Positions 12,136 to 25,551 of a stretch of DNA of 64,000 nucleotides are shown in pieces. The stretch spans positions 29,764,619-29,828,618 of the forward strand of contig JASFXZ010000001.1 of assembly GCA_032209605.1 (NCBI GenBank), read 5' to 3'. This DNA comes from Mactromeris polynyma (Eukaryota > Mollusca > Bivalvia > Venerida > Mactridae). The position numbers and the translations under genes were made by a program. The notes beneath the pieces are model-generated. The model saw only the letters and a program-made list of their open reading frames with translations. It was not told the DNA's origin and did no database searches. Each line of letters opens with the position of its first letter. Within the stretch, counting starts at the first letter, position 1.

Positions 12136-13875
12136 TATGTTTATCAAAGAAAGACAACTGAGTTACATAAAATACAAACAAATAGATAAAACGATGAACA
12201 ATTAGTTATCCTTGAGATGAATAATGAATGGAAACAATAAACTTAACAATGTATTAAAATACCAATTATTAAACTGGTAAAAAGGAAAGACAATATTGTT
12301 TTTAAAACGGGATAAATTGTGTTTTTTTACTCTTGCATTTAAATGTAGAAATACTTTCAACATTCCTCACATCTTGTGGCAGAATGTTCCAAAGTCCAGT
12401 TTTACATGTTCTACATGCAACCATGTGTTTAAATAATGTTTGTTGGTTTTATTTTACATGATATACGACATGATGCACTACGTGTCACACGTATTAATAT
12501 ATTGTTTTTTAAAAACACATCTATCAACTCGTATCTTAGCCCAAGATCTCTAAGGACCCATCTTTACATTCCCATTGACAGTTGGACAAAATAATACATG
12601 TGTGTTACTTTAAAACAATGATTAACATATTAAATGATTTAAGTATAGACTGTTAATATACACAGGTACATAAACCATTATTATCAGAATGTAATACATA
12701 AATTGTATATGGTCGCAACTTTATTATTCTTTGTAGAATATATTGTTAGTGAGTAACATTTAAAAGATATTTTTTTTGTACGAAACCTAAATCGCAAACA
12801 TGCAGTTTTACCTTTTGTTGACTCAGTTTCTTATCCATTTTCATTTACTGACAAAGTTAACAAACACAACAGTCGTCCCACAACAAAAGTATCAACGTTC
12901 ACTGAGCAGAGAATACCGCAATATGTTCGTAATGCGCCACTGACTCTAGTATGCATTTACCATCGGCAAGCGAGTCGATACAGATTTTCGTCAGCAAAAC
13001 GATCGTTCAAATTTAGATTAAAGTAAACACATTCCGGTATACATCTTTATCACGTGACCGAGGACTCATCGAGCGTTAAACAAGTTTGAAGTTATCAAAG
13101 CATATGCATACGAAGAGGAAAACGCGCGTACGTGATCATTCAGAAAACCTCGGTCAACTACGTCCAGTGTTGTTAGTAGTTTACCGGAGTGTAACGAAGA
13201 GGTAGAGATGTCCGAGAGCTGTCGAGAATGGCACGTGATTAAATCAAACTCGCGATAAATCATTATTCTCAAATCTGATGAAGCAATAAAAACTGAAGAA
13301 CAGATGGTTAAATATTTGAATGTCAACAGTTCAGCAAATAATTTGAATCCGACCATGTAGGTTTAATAGACAATTTGCTTATGATTTCCTTTTTAGCGAC
13401 ACGAAAACCTCCGTCCAGAATTTTCGATGGATGAATACCACATTGTTTTGTAGAGAAATTATGTTACAAATATGTCATATTCAAGTGAATTACTCTAACA
13501 TTTACCAGGCTATTTTATATTACCATTCTTCTTATTTCAGCATTCCTGTTTTAAATAAGATATATAATATTGACACATTAAACTATGTATATGAATTTAA
13601 ACCAAGGCCATACTTAATTAAACTTTGTTTGCAGTTACGCGACCGATTCGTGAAACATGCCAATACTCAATTTATTAGTTCAGGTTCATCGATGAAAAAT
13701 GTATTATTTCGATATTTTAGCCATTACAGTTCTAAACTAAAAATCCTACCTACCAACCCCGTGTTAAAATGTCGAGTCGCGTAACAACAAACAAACACTT
13801 TTTAAGGATGTCCGAATCTCTAAAATATCATCAAAACGCTTTAAATGTGAATGTTGAGAAAAGAGAACCTACTTC
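12136..13875. other. No gene recognised
   Basis: AT-rich DNA with short open frames (13066-13356 minus, 13431-13784 plus) that have no motif or splice context I can support. Confidence 0.5.
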
Positions 13876-15305
13876 TCACCCGAGAGTTATCACAGGGGAC
13901 ACATTACGGGGAAACACACGCTTCGCTCGAGAATTGTCACCCGGGACATACGTCTCAATGAGATTCATTATAGAGGCGTATGTCTCGCCAATGAATTAAT
14001 ACGGAGCAGAAACGAATCGTGCGAGATAATCACTGTGGACATTCACCTTTCCCGTGAATTATCACGCTGGACATTCACCTTTCCCGAGAATTATCACGCT
14101 GGGCATTCGCCTCTCCCGAGAATTATCACGCAGGACATTTTCATCTCCCGAACATTTTCACGCAGGACATTCACCTCTCGCAATAATTATCACGCAGGAC
14201 TTTTTCCTCTCCCGAGAATTATCACGCAGACATTCGCCTCTCCCGAGAATTATCACACAGGCACTCGCCTCTCTCGAGAATTATCACGCAAGACATTTTC
14301 CTCTCCAAAAAATTATCACGCGGGACATTCGCCTCTCCCGAGAATTATCATGCAGGATATTCTTCTCTCCAGAGAAATATCACGAAGGACATTTTCCTCT
14401 CCCAAAAATTATCACGCAGGACATTCGTTTCTCCCGAAAATTTTCACGCAGGATATTGGCCTCGCCCGAGAAATATCAAGCAGAACTGTTTCCTCTCCCG
14501 AGACTTATCACGCAAGACATTCACTTTTACTGAAAATTATCACGCAGGACATTCGCCTCTCCCGATAATTATCACGCAGGCACTCTCCCCTCCCGAGAAT
14601 TATCACGCAATACATTTTGCTCTCCAAACAATTATCACGCGGGACATTCGCCTCTCCCGAGAATTATCAGGCAGGACATTCTCCTCTCCAGAGAAATATC
14701 ACGCAAGACATTTTCCTCTCCCAAAAATGATCACGCAGGACATTCGCTCCTCCCGAATTTTTAGACAGGACATTCGCTTCTCCCAAAAATAATCACGCAG
14801 AACATTTGCCTCTCCTGAGAATTATCACGCAAGATATTCGCCTCTCCCAAAAATTATCACTCAGGATATTCGCCTCTCTCGAAAATAATGATTAGGACAT
14901 TCGCATCTCCCGAATATTATCAAGCAGGACATTCGCTCCTCCCGAGAATTATCACGCAATATATTCGCCTATCCCAAAAATTATCACTCAGGATATTCGC
15001 CTCTCTCGAATATCATTATCAGGACATTCGCATCTCCCGAATATTATCACGCACGACATTTGCCTTTCCCGAGAATTATCACGCAAGATATTCGCCTCTC
15101 CCAAAACTTATCACTCAGGATATTCGCCTCTCTCGAAAATAATTATCAGGACATTCGTATCTCCCGAATATTATCAAGCAGGACATTAGCATCTCGCGAG
15201 AATTATTATCCTGGACATTTGCTATTCCCGACAATAATCACGCTGGACATACGCCTCCCCCGAGAATTGTCACGCAGGACATTCACCTCGCCCGAGGTAT
15301 TTGTC
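13876..15305 (+). repeat. 33-bp minisatellite, about 40 units
   Basis: Consensus unit: gaattatcacgcaggacat followed by tcgcctctcccga. Units are irregular from 13876 and regular from about 14034 to 15300. Thirty-three bases is 11 codons, so long open frames appear in several phases (14035-14568, 14054-14533) as a by-product. Units vary by substitution (leader ttatcacgc versus ttttcacgc) and some by 1-3 base indels. Nothing indicates translation. Confidence 0.9.
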
Positions 15306-15439
15306 GAGTAGTTACATTATGTCAAGTATGCTTCATAAATAAGTGTTTATTTGCGTCTATAAATAAATAGTTAATGATTAATCTGTCCCATCTAAACGTT
15401 AACTATTTGAACGAGCTTCATCCGATGTAGTTGCTATAT

Positions 15440-15730
15440 TGGCTTAAGGGAGATAATGTTGTTACCGGGAACGCCACGTGCACATGACAATGCCTCCCCA
15501 CACAGATTCCCGGAAAAGCAACATTCTACAAAACATTAGGCACTGAGAAGGTACAAGGGTAAACATGTATGGGAATAGGGGATCAAGGAATTGTCTGGCC
15601 AAAGATAAAAACACCTAAGGACAATTTAGGGGTCAAAAAGGCGAAAACTTTAAAGGATGGAGCACACTACGGAACAAGCAAAGAAAGCCAGCAACACCAA
15701 GCCGAAAGGGGGAGAAAAGAATATGAATTA
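15440..15730 (+). repeat. Dispersed repeat family D1, copy 2
   Basis: Contains gacaatgcctccccacacag, ttcccggaaaa, acaaaacattaggcact and acaagggtaaacatgtatg, and ends near gaaagggggag. Same family and orientation as copies 1 and 3. The open frame at 15569-15754 is a by-product. Confidence 0.7.
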
Positions 15731-18301
15731 AAACATCGTTATTACAAACAATGAAATGTATGTAATACCGATTCAAAACTCTTTAATCATGTTACGCAAG
15801 GACAAAACTTGTTAAAACCCGCTTGTTTAAACAAGGGGTTACAACAAATACATAGGAATACATTGTTAGAGTCTTCTTCGATAATGCTTTAACAATATGA
15901 CATATATGTTTCATTTTTGTTACGATTAAATTGAACATAACAGCATTGTATGTAAATGTTTTTTTTATTTCCAACATTATCGATGGTCACATCATGAATA
16001 AGTTAATGTATGCATGAATACATTATTTTCATGTGTACACCATCGATAAATAAAGATATTATCATCATTATCAGTGTTGAATAAATGTGAATTGTCTTGC
16101 ATTTATAACCGTAAAACAATCATCGGATGGGTGCATCCTACTTTTATAAGTTTTTCCCTAGTGTATGTCAATGAAAATGCACTAACATTATGTAACATGG
16201 CAATAACACAGTAGTAGTGGTTCTATTAAACCTATCAATAATTAAAATAGATTACAAACTTATTTTGAAAAAAAAATGTAATAAAAAAACCTAAAAGCTA
16301 TGTAACAGTTTTACACTAAATTCCTTATAAAAAAAAACAAAAAGGTGTTTATTCTTACAATATTTTTGTACATACTATTTTAAATAGTAACATTAAAAAA
16401 ATGTCTGCATTTTATTTAAAACATGACATTTTTGTTCCTCAAATATAATATTATCTTCTCTAATTTTATTCTATATATCAGGTTTTCTTTGATTTGTTTT
16501 ATTAAGCATAGTTTTTGTACATTTATATCTGAATATGAAATATTTAGTAAGATTTTTGTATAACTAATCAAAGATCACCTCTTTTACATTTTTCACGAAA
16601 TTACTTTATAAATGCTTGAAAGAATTTGCTCACTGTACTAAATGAACTTGTATAGCAATGTTTGTTTGACACGATTTATCATCAGTTACAGTCAATGAAT
16701 TTCGACATCTTACATACATAGTACAGTTTTAACCTGTATGGGGGAATACGAAACAAAAACTGATGCGTTGTTAATTGTTCATGCAAATAATTAGAACCAT
16801 TTATCTTACAATGAAAGACTAATACATGATACTTTATTTAGAAATTAAGGCATTATGCCCATGATTCACAATAACAAGTTATTTAAGTACATGTACATAC
16901 ATTTTTGTTAAACCATCAAGTAAGATGTACTAGTACATGCAATCTTAACAATATGTCTTTAAACAAATCTTGAATACATGTTTATATTACCGGTATAGAT
17001 CATTGTTATAAATGCCTCTGTATAATTATCTACCATATAGTTTAGCTTTAGAATAAATTACTAAAGTTGGGAAACACACATATAAACATATGCAACACAT
17101 TGTATTAAGCATATAAAATATGCATGTTAACATGATATAGGAATAAATGGAGGAAGAAAAGAATGTACATCAAACACCATTTAATTTATAGCCATCATAA
17201 GTTCTCAGAAAGACTGAGGTAATGTAATATAGACTAAAAATAGAAAAAAAAAGAAAACAAAAACATATTGATTTCAAAAAGTTCATTTTGTCTGATTTAC
17301 AAGGATTGTTCGTTCTATTCAAAGCTCTTAAAAAAATTAACTGTTTTTCACTACCATTTCATTACTGGGTTGTAGCAATTCTCTTAACTTAAGTATGTTT
17401 TTGGATTTTGTCTATAATAAAAAGGATATACTTATTTCTGAAACTATTATAACCTTTACATTCAAACACAAAATGAAAATCGTCTTCTTATACATAAACT
17501 ATGTATAACTTTTGCTTCACTCTCATTATTGTGAACAAAAATTATTGATACTTTACAAAGAAACATTTACGTTGTTACCCAATACCGTTCAAATTTGATT
17601 CATAAGAGAGTGTAATGCTTAATAAAATATCCATGAACAATCATGCAACACATTAAAACAATACTACATTATTACATGTAGAACTATGTTCATTGAAATA
17701 ATATGTTATCGTTTTAATAAGATAGGTAAAACTACGCAAAATCACAATTAAAATGTGAAAATAATATTCACTTATTTAAAAGAAAGTGTCTATGTTTAAG
17801 TACACCATAGCAGTCTTTTGCACTTGAACGTATTATAGATAAATAATAGTAATCAACTGTATGATTTACAAATGTATAATTTAACGAGCACACCAAGTTT
17901 GATAAGTTTTGATAAGTTTATTTTCGATCATTCTTGTAGGACAAATGGCCTATGAAGATCAATCAATATGATAAATAAGTAGTTCATGCTGCGATACTAT
18001 ACAGTAATACCTCACCGTAATACTACCTCAATAATAAGAGCATATCAAAATTAAGAACAGAATATACAAGTCCATGCCATGTGCTTGCAACGTCGTCAAC
18101 AATAATTCAGCATTTTACGACAATCTGTTGATCTAACGAGTTTTGTGTGTGTTCGAAACCAGTACATACTGGTTCTGAGAACAGTAGTAAATCTTTTCAC
18201 AAGAGACATACTGGAGAACGAACGACGTGTTCTCTGGTGGTTGTTGTGTTGCTTAGTGTCAATGTTCGTAACTTTTCGATCTTGTTTTCTGTTTCCCCTG
18301 T
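15731..18301. other. No gene recognised; possible LINE tail at 16020-16075
   Basis: Very AT-rich. At 16040-16075, ataaataaagat followed by attatcatcatta resembles a LINE 3' terminus with a short repeat tail, but no coding remnant precedes it. No other feature seen. Confidence 0.5.
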
Positions 18302-19175
18302 TTGTACGTACCGCCTAGTCGGGTTGGTATTGTTTGTGTGTACCGCCTGGTCGGGTTGGTATTGTTTGTGTGTACCACCTGGTCGGGTTGGTATTGTTTG
18401 TGTGTAACGCCTGGTCGGGTTGGTATTGTTTGTGTGTAACGCCTGGTGGGGTTGGTACGGTTTGTGTGTACCGCCTGGTCGGGTTGGTGTTGTTTGTGTG
18501 TAACACCTGGTCGGGTTGGTATTGTTTGTGTGTGTACCACCTGGTCGGGTTGGTATTGTTTGTGTGTACCGCCTGGTCGGGTTGGTATTGTTTGTGTGTA
18601 CCGCCTGGTCGGGTTGGTATTGTTTGTGTGTACCGCCTGGTCGGGTTGGTATTGTTTGTGTGTACCGCCTGGTCGGGTTGGTATTGTTTGTGTGTACCGC
18701 CTGGTCGGGTTGGTATTGTTTGTGTGTACCGCCTGGTCGGGTTGGTATTGTTTGTGTGTACCGCCTGGTCGGGTTGGTATTGTTTGTGTGTACCGCCTGG
18801 TCGGGTTGGTATTGTTTGTGTGTACCGCCTGGTCGGGTTGGTATTGTTTGTGTCTACCGCCTGGTCGGGTTGGTATTGTTTGTATGTGTACCGCCTAGTC
18901 GGGTTGGTATTGTTTGTGTGTGTACCGCCTGGTCGGGTTGGTATTGTTTGTGTGTGCCGCCTGGTCAGGTTGGTATTGTTTGTATGTGTACCGCCTAGTC
19001 GGGTTGGTATTGTTTGTGTGTGTACCGCCTGGTCGGGTTGGAATTGTTTGTGTGTTCCGCCTGGTCGGGTTGGTATTGTTTGTGTGTGTACCGCCTGGTC
19101 GGGTTGGAATTGTTTGTATGTTCCGCCTGGTCGTGTTGGTATTGTTTGTGTGTTCCGCCTGGTCGGCTTGATATT
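18302..19175. repeat. 32-bp minisatellite, about 27 units
   Basis: Unit: taccgcctggtcgggttggt followed by attgtttgtgtg (32 bp), with some 34-bp units carrying an extra tg or ta. The unit has no stop codon in most phases on either strand and 32 is not a multiple of 3. Long overlapping open frames therefore run both ways (18334-19224 plus, 18315-19205 minus), and each would be a 32-residue repeat. The middle units (about 18540-18860) are almost identical, a sign of recent homogenisation. Not annotated as coding. Confidence 0.92.
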
Positions 19176-20003
19176 GTTGTGCTTCTCCTTCATGCGTGTG
19201 AACACTTCCCTTCCTTTTGTTTAAGGAAGTTCTGGCTTATAAACGGAACCTTCACTGGTCCTGTTCACCCAAATCATCTCAATCTTAACTTAATCTAGGC
19301 TCAAAGTTTGTCTCAAAGTGTTAAGATTTTTCTCATCTTACACCAGACTCAAAATCGATAATACAAAACAAAAAAGATGAGACGTGTCTTTTCAAGAAAT
19401 TTTTAAGGGATCCAAAATGAGATTAGATTCTGATTTGAGCAAAATCTCATATTGAGCTGAGAATTCCATTTGAGAAGTTTTGAGAGATCGGATCCTGTTT
19501 TGTATTTATTCTCTAGTGACGTATTATTTTGTGTCAAACTACAATAAACTATCAGCCTGACCTGGTTATACAAAAAACTAAGTCTAGTTTGGCAGTGATA
19601 TACTTTTTCGACTGAGCTTGCGTAAGGATCCTTCGTTAATGGTAGCATACGAACTAAACATTCTTTAGACTGGTTGAAAGGTGCTCTTTGCAGATCTCAT
19701 TTACCAATAAATAATGGCACAGAACTGAATAAAATGAATCTGCGTTGTTATGAAACACATCTTTTCATCAAATACGTCTCACTGTTATTAGCTAAACGAT
19801 ATAATCACATAGGATTTCACAATGTTATGTTAATGTAGATAGGATTTTGATACAAATGTTTGACGTATCTTACGGTCAACATAGGCATAATTTCATTTTT
19901 ACCCAAGTGCTACTATACAGACATGCATGTACATTTAATTACGAACATGTTGTGCGTATCAGTATAGATTAACTTCTATCTTGAAAGTAATATTATGCTC
20001 ATT
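19176..20003. other. No gene recognised
   Basis: Single-copy-looking sequence; the open frame at 19403-19648 (minus) has no motif. Nothing else seen. Confidence 0.5.
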
Positions 20004-20244
20004 TGAGCGCCGCTGTATGATTTCCAACCTCTTCTTTAAGTGACATTTCCCGAAAACGTCACACGTGACATCATTATGTATTGGCAGTCAACAATATTTG
20101 CCCCATATGGCAATAAGAAATCGAGGTGACCGTATGGAGTAAATATTGTTTCCTGCTTGAACATATTGAGATTACATGTTGCGTTTTCTTGAAAAGACGT
20201 CACTTAGGCCTACAGAAGAGGTTGTAAATCCCAAAATATCGCTC
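20004..20244 (-). mobile_element. MITE with long inverted ends, copy 1
   Basis: About 240 bp, similar in inverted orientation to 47105-47341. Its ends form an imperfect terminal inverted repeat (gatttccaacctcttct...aagtgac against gtcactta...agaagaggttgtaaatc) with gaaaacgtcac-type blocks inside. Non-coding, non-autonomous DNA transposon. The transposase family is not determined. Confidence 0.65.
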
Positions 20245-21980
20245 AATAAGTTTGTTAATATACATAATTAGGTAATATGAACAACGCATACTTATCATGA
20301 TTAATTAAACATCCGGATTTTCGATCACTTTCTTAAGTGGGATAATAAAATAATTGACGTATTTTTATATTAAAGGTATAATGATAATGAAAGCTGTTTT
20401 CTGCTGTAAGCTACATAATCCTGTATGGGTCATCGCAATCTCGCCCCAAGCCTTTTTAATTGACCAGAGATTCGTTTGTAACATTCTTGAATATTTTTCC
20501 ATTCAAATTTAAGTACTTTAGTACAAAAACAACTGTGTTTTATTTTTGAAATTAGACAAAAAAAGCGAGTTTTGACTAACAGGACTCCGTAGTAAGCTGT
20601 ATGTTTTTGTTTCATTAAATATTTGATGTTATGCGAACTGAAACATAATGAAATGGTAACAGGTATTGTGAAACACCATGTGTAACTATTGGTCGAGTTC
20701 GTAGTTCATTAAAACTTCCGTCAGAAAATGACGGTTCTGATAATGCATGTCACAAATGCATCATAGATCTAGACAATACTTTCAACGAACCGTTTAAGTA
20801 TGTGTGTAAATCATACACTTGTATGTGCGTGTTAGTCATATTTCTCTGTTACCCTTGTGATTAGTCAGAAAGAATACTATATATAACTAATATTCAACTC
20901 ATTCTCAACAAAATGTCAACATCAAGTAGGCTTATTTCTATCGGAACTCATTTATTCCAAACTTTAACTTAATACATATGTATGCATGTATTGCAACTGA
21001 TTAAGTTTTGATGCACTTATCTAACTAAAACAAAAAGATTGTAATACCAAACTTACGTAATTTCAGGGAATATCCCGCTATTTTCAAGTCTTCCGCATGT
21101 TTTAATTATTACTGTGAACTAGAACTTCATCAATTTATCATACGTTTCTTCTCAGACCCAACCAATACCTGTGTATATTTATAAATGCCCGTTTTAAATA
21201 TATTAACCGCATATAAATGCAGATTTGTTGAAACGTACATTGCACATACATGCGTTAGTCAAACGTTTGGTTACAAATACGGTCGTGAATATAAAAAATC
21301 GAAATTTAAACTTTGAACTTTTTGTGCGAATGTAGTATCATCATGTAAACTGATATCTCATGAAACAGATCGCGCTCGGTTCAGATAAAGAAAGCTGTGA
21401 GGTTAAGTATGTTTATTGAGTTCAAATATTGAAGAAGAATGTAAAAACTGATCCATTAAAATACGGTTTTATCAATCAGCTGGATTTAATTTCGAAGTGA
21501 TCTGTAGTGCCACATATAGTCCGTACCGCCTATAGTCCGCGCACGAACTAAAACTAAATGTGGTGCACTTCGCCGCATTATAGTTCAGGTTTGCTTTATA
21601 CGGCGGACATGTGCCTCAATGCCGCATTAAGGTCACTTCTCTTAAAGATGTTTTTGAAATGAGTTTGTGAATAAGATTTCAATATCCAAAATTCTTTTTT
21701 TAAAAGGAGATAAACTGACTGTAATAATGGTCCTCAACCACTGTAGGTCGAATAAGTTATGACCCTTGTATGTACAAATGCATTATAGGGGACATATGGA
21801 TGTTTGTCAGCGCTTCGCCATGTAAATGTGAGACTAACTTGTGGATTTTAAAGAAACCTCATAGAAATAATAAGTTTAAACACATTTTTAAACATTTGCA
21901 TTAATTGCGACAAAAGCATGTAAACTGCAAACGCACATTGGTGTTATCTGTTAAGACGATAATAATGATTTATCACGAAT
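20245..21980. other. No gene recognised
   Basis: AT-rich spacer with no supported coding region, RNA gene or clear repeat. Confidence 0.5.
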
Positions 21981-21981
21981 C

Positions 21982-22080
21982 CCCGCGTAGCACAGCCGGT
22001 ATCGTTCTAAAATTCCAGTCCGAAGGTTGCAGGTTTGATCCCGGGGTCGATTGTCTACGACTGAGGCGACGTGATCAAAT
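21982..22080 (+). mobile_element. tRNA-like SINE head (fragment)
   Basis: ccgcgtagcacagccggta (A-box-like) and ggtttgatcccgg (B-box) are spaced as in a tRNA. No clean cloverleaf or body is recognised, so this is a degenerate SINE 5' end rather than a tRNA gene. Confidence 0.4.
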
Positions 22081-23131
22081 AATATGATACTGTTTACTCA
22101 CTTTTAACTGCTCGAAGCTGTTGATAGGGGTTTACTCAAGCAGCACTATTCCGAACTATTTTTGTTATTTTAACATGTTTTTCCTGTTATTTTATTAAAC
22201 ATACACCGAACTCGTCCAGAAGATTATTTTTTTCAACTGTCTGATATGGGGAATATACGTCAGGTGGCATAACGTTATATTCTTTTTTTATGTATAAATG
22301 ACAGTTTGAGGAAATTTATTTCTTTAAATTAGAACAGATAATGTTGATGACTTTCAATTGGACAAGACATTGTGCGGCATGACCATTTGCGTGAAGGCCT
22401 ATATGTGGCAGTACAAGGGCATATAAGTTCGTGTTTCTGCATTTCCATGGGCTGTCCTGCGGAACTTCATAAACATTAATCCGTTAACATTTAGATTAGG
22501 TACATCTTCTAATTGAACACTCATGTTATGTTTGTTTTTGAAAATGGAATGAAGTATCAATGCGTTAGTATTCCGTTAGTACCGTCTGTTCGATTAAGGG
22601 TGTCACTAATTCTAGAAGTAGCAGGGAAATCACCAATAGTAGGCAGGGGTCTGGTAGGCAATCCCTTAATTATGATCATTCATACACGAAAAGTAGCCGG
22701 ATCATGATGTTTAAATTACTTGGCTCCCGGCTCTTACCGACACCACTGACGATACATTTAACGCAACTAGGATTACGTTTCAAATATACCACGTATCTGG
22801 CTATATCAATGAGGAAAAGAATATACTTTTTTGGTACAACATCAGGAAAACCAACCTATATGAATGCTTATTGTCAGACTAGAGATATGTTTCCAAGAAA
22901 TTGTTTGATTATACTGTGAGGTATGTCTGCAACATGTCGCTGTAAACTACATAACTCAGACCAGTTTCCAATATTTTTCAATGACTGTGATTGTTAATAT
23001 ATATGTATTTATATTCGGTCTTTGTAGTATTGTGTTATACAATGTCTCGTATCAGTATCGGTCAGTATGTGGTCAATCGTGCGTTACGTAAACGGGTATA
23101 TAAACTGCGGTAACAGGGTTTAAATTTAGGT
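22081..23131. other. No gene recognised
   Basis: Short open frames (22513-22707, 22704-22919) without motif. No repeat recognised. Confidence 0.5.
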
Positions 23132-23290
23132 AGCGGATCCGTGGTCCAGTGGTTACACGCTGGACTAGTAATCCAGGGATCGCAGGTTCGATTCCCCGCT
23201 CCATCACTAACAGTACTAACAGTCGTTCGGACGAGACTTTAAAAACCGAAGTCCCTTGTATGATGCTTTACATCGGCAAGTAAAATAACC
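23132..23290 (+). mobile_element. tRNA-Thr-derived SINE (5' part)
   Basis: The head 23132-23200 has an A-box (tggtccagtgg), a perfect 5-bp anticodon stem (ctgga/tccag) around loop ctagtaa (anticodon AGT, Thr), a B-box (ggttcgattcc) and a partial acceptor (agcgg/ccgct). The body continues with acgagactttaaaaaccgaa and gtcccttgtatg, a SINE-type body. The weak acceptor and the attached body argue against a functional tRNA. Confidence 0.6.
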
Positions 23291-25365
23291 ATGGGTGCTT
23301 CTGGAACTGGGGCATCTCCTGTATCATGCACTATCCTCCAAAAATCTAAAATGACTAACATTCTTCCGGAGGCGTCGCCCATATGGGAAACCGGTGGCGA
23401 CGATAAATAAACGCAAATACATCGGGTTAAATTTATTCGAGATCGTTTAGGCTTACACTTTGAGTTCGTTGCCCAACCGCCCACCCTTTACATGTATGTT
23501 TTGTTAACCTGATATTTTTCTATTACAGACCGAATGGTTATTGGTCATTTGCTCCATATTTAGTAATTTATGCGTTATGATATTCGAGAAGTGTGTGACG
23601 TATGTTCGGGACTACAGCGATGATCTATTGCTCATCGATTTCTGTTAAGTGTACGGACACATAGCTACGACCAATGGCAGGATACTACAGAATCACCAGT
23701 GTGTCTGAGTGTATGAGCGTGATTGAAATAAATACGTAGCCTAAACTATCACGCCTATATATGAGTTGTTTTCATTCTAGTATTGTATTAATACTAGTTA
23801 ATATAATACTGGGAAGTTAGATTATAAATTAGTTATGTTTGGCTGAATGTAATGAAAGAAAACATAACTGAAATTAAAGCGATACGTAAATTAGACCTAA
23901 CGACGAATACTGAATGTACTTATCTGAATATCGATACAACTTATACAATTCTCATATATGCGATAAGAGCATTTTGTTATACGAAGAGTTAACGCCATTA
24001 AAATGCTACTATAATTAATGCACTTAAGTATGTGACATTACAAAGAAAATAATATTATTTAATTTATAATAATAATGGCCAAACATTTTTCACAAACAAA
24101 TAAGGCGTAGTCATTTTTTTAAATTATGTTTTGAACAAGAATGGATATATACCCAACAGTAAAACGCTTTAGACAGCTAGTAGAATTGACGTGTAATCAA
24201 AATATTTGCAATGACATTACGTATACATGTAGTAGCTTTTATCTGACTTACACACACACACACACACACACAAGACATTTGATCTGTACTTAAGGCGTAT
24301 AACTTCTTTTTGTAAAACCTACTTGTGTGTTATTATTTTCTTAAGTGTTTGTTTATATTGAGCAACAAATGTACACTTAGTCAGTTTGGCGATTAATCTA
24401 ATCTTAAGCTCAAGGGAGCTCTATCGTGTTTACTGATGAAGCGGTAATCGTTTACTTAATGTAACTAAACAATCTGATTTCTTCGTAAAGGGGATTTTTT
24501 TAGACATTTTAGGATTTCAAGTCGGAAAATAACACCTCGGTTATTTCCCTACAATGTAACAAATTAACTTCCTGCACTATAGTAGGAAAATAAATATTCC
24601 AAGTATAATTGCATTGTATCACGCAAAAAAATGAAAACTTTATGTTATGTTCAGAGCATCGATTTACTTACGAAGTATCAATGTTTTAACCTCTCAACAA
24701 ATGTCGCTCACTCCCGTAAGTATATAGCATGTCTTATGAGTATTATCAAAGTGAACACCTGTTCGGTTATATAAAACTACTAAACATCACACACGGATGG
24801 GTTTGTTTAGGTTAACAGGCCGATTAAAAATTATATATGAAATTGGTACAAAAATAATAAATTGCAATAAACAGAAATGTCTTCCTCTGTTTAAGTGCAC
24901 CGCTAACTTCGTCTTTGGTATCTAGAAGTGACACATTAGCGATTTTTATTGATTTGACGAAATCAGTTTAGGCTTGCACTTTGATTCGATTCACTTCTTA
25001 CAATGCTAAGCTATATTTTGACACTTTAGACTAGATGAGATTGTCACATGTTATCTCCCTTTTTCCCCTTCTCCATAGTAGAATCATGAATGTATAGTGC
25101 TATTTAAGAATATATAAAGAATGGATAAAGGGAGAGAACTCGTGACAATATTCTGTGCTTTAGACTGGGTAATTGTGTTTCCTATGTACGATGCATTGAT
25201 TTACTTTTTGTATTTGTCTCGTTTTAACTGTGTCTTTATTTGTAAGTTATAATTATGTAGTTCTTTATCATTTATCATTAGAACTGAGTAATGCTAATAA
25301 GCTTGTAAATTTGGAGATATGGAGACTCAGTCTTATGAACAATTGCCAATTCGCATAATACAAAG
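23291..25365. other. No gene recognised; (CA)n at 24251-24272, loose inverted repeat at 25035-25155
   Basis: Contains a short CA microsatellite. An imperfect inverted pair (gattgtcacatgttatctccct at about 25039 against agggagagaactcgtgacaat at about 25131) might be the ends of a small MITE. No coding region supported. Confidence 0.4.
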
Positions 25366-25551
25366 TTGAAATTGTTCAAATGTAACTCAAAAGTAACGTA
25401 CATTTTATTTGATGAAACATGTGCCACTAGAAATTTTCAAAGGACTCTATTACAATTAACCTTACCAAAGGTAAAAACAATTAAATCCAATCATCTACCA
25501 CAATGGACAGTTTGTAGCATGTTAGCAGGAAAACTAAAGTTTATGAATTAA
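25366..25551 (+). CDS. Possible terminal exon, unknown product
   Basis: A 61-codon open frame ending in LAGKLKFMN. Its stop lies exactly where the 0.3-kb repeat shared with the window start begins. That suggests the last exon of a gene whose 3' UTR has been duplicated. No strong acceptor or domain is seen, so this could be chance. Confidence 0.2.
   Translation: MKLFKCNSKVTYILFDETCATRNFQRTLLQLTLPKVKTIKSNHLPQWTVCSMLAGKLKFMN

Noticed and set aside
14035..14568. Repeat protein encoded by the 33-bp minisatellite
   Set aside because: Several phases are open at once because the unit is a multiple of three. No signal of coding selection.
13876..15305. CRISPR-like array
   Set aside because: No alternating constant repeats and unique spacers, and the genome is eukaryotic. 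The 32-, 33-, 50- and 64-bp arrays are plain tandem repeats.
18315..19224. Long open frames on both strands over the 32-bp repeat as protein genes
   Set aside because: They exist only because the repeat unit lacks stops. No splice sites, start context or domain, and both strands are equally open.
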